Assembly (NCBI GenBank): GCA_031267345.1
Contig: JAIRZG010000104.1
Coordinates: forward strand, 1-16,398
Length of the DNA: 16,398 bases
DNA from: Zoogloeaceae bacterium
Lineage (GTDB): Bacteria; Pseudomonadota; Gammaproteobacteria; Burkholderiales; Rhodocyclaceae
Direction: 5' to 3'
Position numbers and translations under genes: made by a program. Below are positions 14,510-16,398 of the stretch, in pieces (within the stretch, counting starts at the first letter, position 1; each line of letters starts with the position of its first letter). A model generated the notes under the pieces. That model searched no databases. It was given only the letters and a program-made list of their open reading frames with translations, and was not told the origin of the DNA.

Positions 14510-16398
14510 ATGACCGAAAGCGCGTTCACCATGCCTGTCTGCGCCACTCCGTCCGCGTTGCAACAGTTTGCAAGCGCCATCCATGAAAAATTTTCCACTG
14601 CTGTAGCGGGAGAGCCGGAAGACCAGCTTCGCGCGCCGTTCGAGCAATTGCTTTTCGCCGCAGGCCGCGAGCTGGGTTTTGAGAACATCGTTCCCATTGG
14701 CGAGACCCTGCTTGCCAATGGCGGCGGGCGTCCCGATTACGGCGTCGCCTGTGGCAAACTCCTGTGTGGTCATGTTGAACTGAAAGCGCCCGGCAAGGGC
14801 GCGAATACGGCGCAGTTTACCGGCCATGACAAGCGGCAATGGGAACGCTTCAAAAACCTGCCCAACATTCTTTACAGTGATGGACGGGAATTCTGCCTTT
14901 ACCGCATGGGCGAGCGGACTCGCGCTTTTTCTCTGTCCAGTGACCCGCGCGCACTTGGCGCGGCGGCGGTTGATGCGGAGAGCGAGCGCCAGTTTGGCGT
15001 TCTCCTGCGCGACTTTTTCGCCTGGGAACCCATCGTTCCCGATAACGCAAAACAACTTGTCGAATACCTTGCGCCGCTGTGCCGCAACCTGCGCGACGAC
15101 GTGCTTGACGCGCTGCAAAACCGGATCCCGGCGGTGATGAGCGCCGCCGCCGACTGGCGGCGTTATCTCTTCCCCGGCGCGGACGACGCGCATTTCGCCG
15201 ACGCCTACGCGCAGACGGTGACGTTCTCCCTGTTGCTGGCGCGCTCCAATGGCGGCGACACGCTCTTTATCGACAAGGCTGTCGCCTCGCTCACCCACGC
15301 CAACAGTTTGCTTTCCCGCGCCTTGCAGGTGTTGACCGATCCCTTGGTCAAGGAACATCTCGGCCCCGCGCTCGATATGTTGTTGCGCGTCATCAACCGG
15401 ACGCCCCCCGGCACGATGAGCGGCGGACGGCGCGACCCCTGGCTGAATTTTTATGAGGATTTTCTCGCCGAATACGATCCGGAATTACGCCGTAACGCGG
15501 GCGTTTATTACACGCCGGTCGAAGTGGTGAAGGCGCAGGTGTGCATGATCGATGATTTGTTGCGGCAAAAGTTCGGCAAAAAACTCGGCTTCGCCACGGG
15601 CGGCGTCAATGTGCTCGATCCGGCGGTAGGCACGGGCACTTACCTGCTTGGCGTCATTGAACACGCGCTGGAATCGGTGCGGCAGGACGAAGGGCAAGGC
15701 GCGCTGCCCGCCCGCGCCGCGCTGTTGGGCAACAACCTTTATGGCTTTGAACTCATGGTTGGCCCTTACGCCGTCGCCGCCTTGCGCCTGACGCGGATGT
15801 TGCGGCAATACGGGGCGGACTTGCCCGGCGACGGCGTGCAGATCATGTTGAATAATACGCTCGAATCGCCGCACGAAAAAATTCCCGAATTACCCTTGCT
15901 CTATCAGCCCATCGGCATGGAGCATCAACGCGCCAAACGGGTGAAGGAAACCGTGCCGGTGCTCGTCTGCCTCGGCAATCCGCCTTACGACCGCCACGCG
16001 GCGGCGACAAAGGAGAATCGCGCGCTCACGGGTGGCTGGGTGCGCTGGGGCGAAGCGAAGGATGGAAAGGATGCGATTCTGGCTGACTTTATCAAACCGG
16101 TCAAAGCAGCGGGCAAGGGCGGCAGTCTCAAGAACCTGTACAACCTTTATGTTTATTTCTGGCGCTGGGCCTTGTGGAAGACCTTTGAGCATGACCTTGC
16201 CAACGGCCCCGGCATCGTCAGCTTCATTACCGCCAGTTCGTTTATCGACGGCGACGCTTTTTTGGGGATGCGCCAGCACATGCGGCGATTGTGCGATGAA
16301 ATCTGGGTAATTGATCTGGGGGGAGAAGGGCGCGGCACACGGCAGGACGACAATGTTTTCGCCATCCAGACGCCTGTTGCCATCACGGTTGCTGTTCG
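14510..16398 (+). CDS. Type ISP/IIG-like restriction-modification enzyme: PD-(D/E)xK nuclease fused to N6-adenine methyltransferase (partial, runs off right edge)
   Basis: Open for 629 residues to the window end. The N-terminal domain has RPDYG (D76) and HVELKAPGKG (E90, K92), the PD-(D/E)xK nuclease pattern. A helical connector (about 170-320) leads to a methyltransferase with NAGVYYTPVEVV (about 329-340), SAM-binding motif I VLDPAVGTGTYL (368-379, D370) and the catalytic GNPPYDR (489-495), typical of N6-adenine enzymes. The segment ending at the edge (FITASSFIDG, WVIDLGGEGRGTRQDDNVF) resembles the start of the type ISP C-terminal specificity region. No DEAD-box helicase motifs occur between nuclease and methylase, unlike LlaGI-type ISP enzymes. 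Start: ATG 14510 directly follows an in-frame TGA; ATG 14531 is an alternative, and neither has a good ribosome site. It begins 28 nt after carB and may be read through from it. Confidence 0.85.
   Translation, partial: MTESAFTMPVCATPSALQQFASAIHEKFSTAVAGEPEDQLRAPFEQLLFAAGRELGFENIVPIGETLLANGGGRPDYGVACGKLLCGHVELKAPGKGANTAQFTGHDKRQWERFKNLPNILYSDGREFCLYRMGERTRAFSLSSDPRALGAAAVDAESERQFGVLLRDFFAWEPIVPDNAKQLVEYLAPLCRNLRDDVLDALQNRIPAVMSAAADWRRYLFPGADDAHFADAYAQTVTFSLLLARSNGGDTLFIDKAVASLTHANSLLSRALQVLTDPLVKEHLGPALDMLLRVINRTPPGTMSGGRRDPWLNFYEDFLAEYDPELRRNAGVYYTPVEVVKAQVCMIDDLLRQKFGKKLGFATGGVNVLDPAVGTGTYLLGVIEHALESVRQDEGQGALPARAALLGNNLYGFELMVGPYAVAALRLTRMLRQYGADLPGDGVQIMLNNTLESPHEKIPELPLLYQPIGMEHQRAKRVKETVPVLVCLGNPPYDRHAAATKENRALTGGWVRWGEAKDGKDAILADFIKPVKAAGKGGSLKNLYNLYVYFWRWALWKTFEHDLANGPGIVSFITASSFIDGDAFLGMRQHMRRLCDEIWVIDLGGEGRGTRQDDNVFAIQTPVAITVAV

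Noticed and set aside
14411..15358. 315-codon minus-strand frame overlapping the carB end and the restriction enzyme gene
   Set aside because: The opposite strand carries nuclease motifs and an uninterrupted frame across this interval.

Overview
The window is GC-rich, gene-dense chromosomal DNA from a Gram-negative bacterium. An outer-membrane TonB-dependent receptor, a MutL carrying the intact endonuclease motif (as in MutH-less bacteria), the PsiE sequence and the IS481-type transposase all fit a proteobacterium. I favour a betaproteobacterium, but that is an inference from gene character and not a measured placement.

Layout. Position 1-63 (minus) is the N-terminal end of an IS481-family transposase that runs off the left edge. 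It is followed by about 245 bp of non-coding DNA and psiE (309-728, plus), an inner-membrane protein. psiE converges on a copper-type module on the minus strand: a DUF2946 protein (3047-3454) followed by an OprC/NosA-like TonB-dependent receptor (861-2963). A perfect 22-bp stem hairpin (794-841) lies between psiE and the receptor. Divergent from the copper pair is ettA (3659-5323, plus), an ABC-F translation factor, which converges on mutL (5410-7230, minus), the mismatch repair ATPase/endonuclease.

The right half is built around carbamoyl-phosphate synthase. carA (7647-8792) and carB (11266-14481) are on the plus strand but are separated by about 2.5 kb. This spacer holds a frameshifted membrane-protein gene (about 8776-9558), a small exported protein with its own promoter (9629-10078) and an exported alpha-helical, coiled-coil-like protein (10141-10899). 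carA and carB each have their own sigma70-like promoter, and the two are nearly identical in the -10 region (TTGCC(G/C)-N17-TAGAATCCG). This suggests the two subunits are transcribed in parallel despite the separation. Beginning 28 bp after carB is a large open frame (14510 to beyond the right edge) that joins a PD-(D/E)xK nuclease to an N6-adenine methyltransferase: a type ISP/IIG-like restriction-modification enzyme that appears to lack the helicase of true type ISP enzymes over the visible part.

Housekeeping functions (CarAB for arginine and pyrimidine synthesis, MutL, EttA) are easy to identify. The accessory content is the IS end, the copper uptake pair, the carA-carB spacer genes and the restriction-modification gene. 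I do not see a clearly new multi-gene system. The best candidates for undescribed biology are the two exported proteins between carA and carB and the helicase-less ISP-like enzyme. No tRNA, rRNA or CRISPR array was seen.
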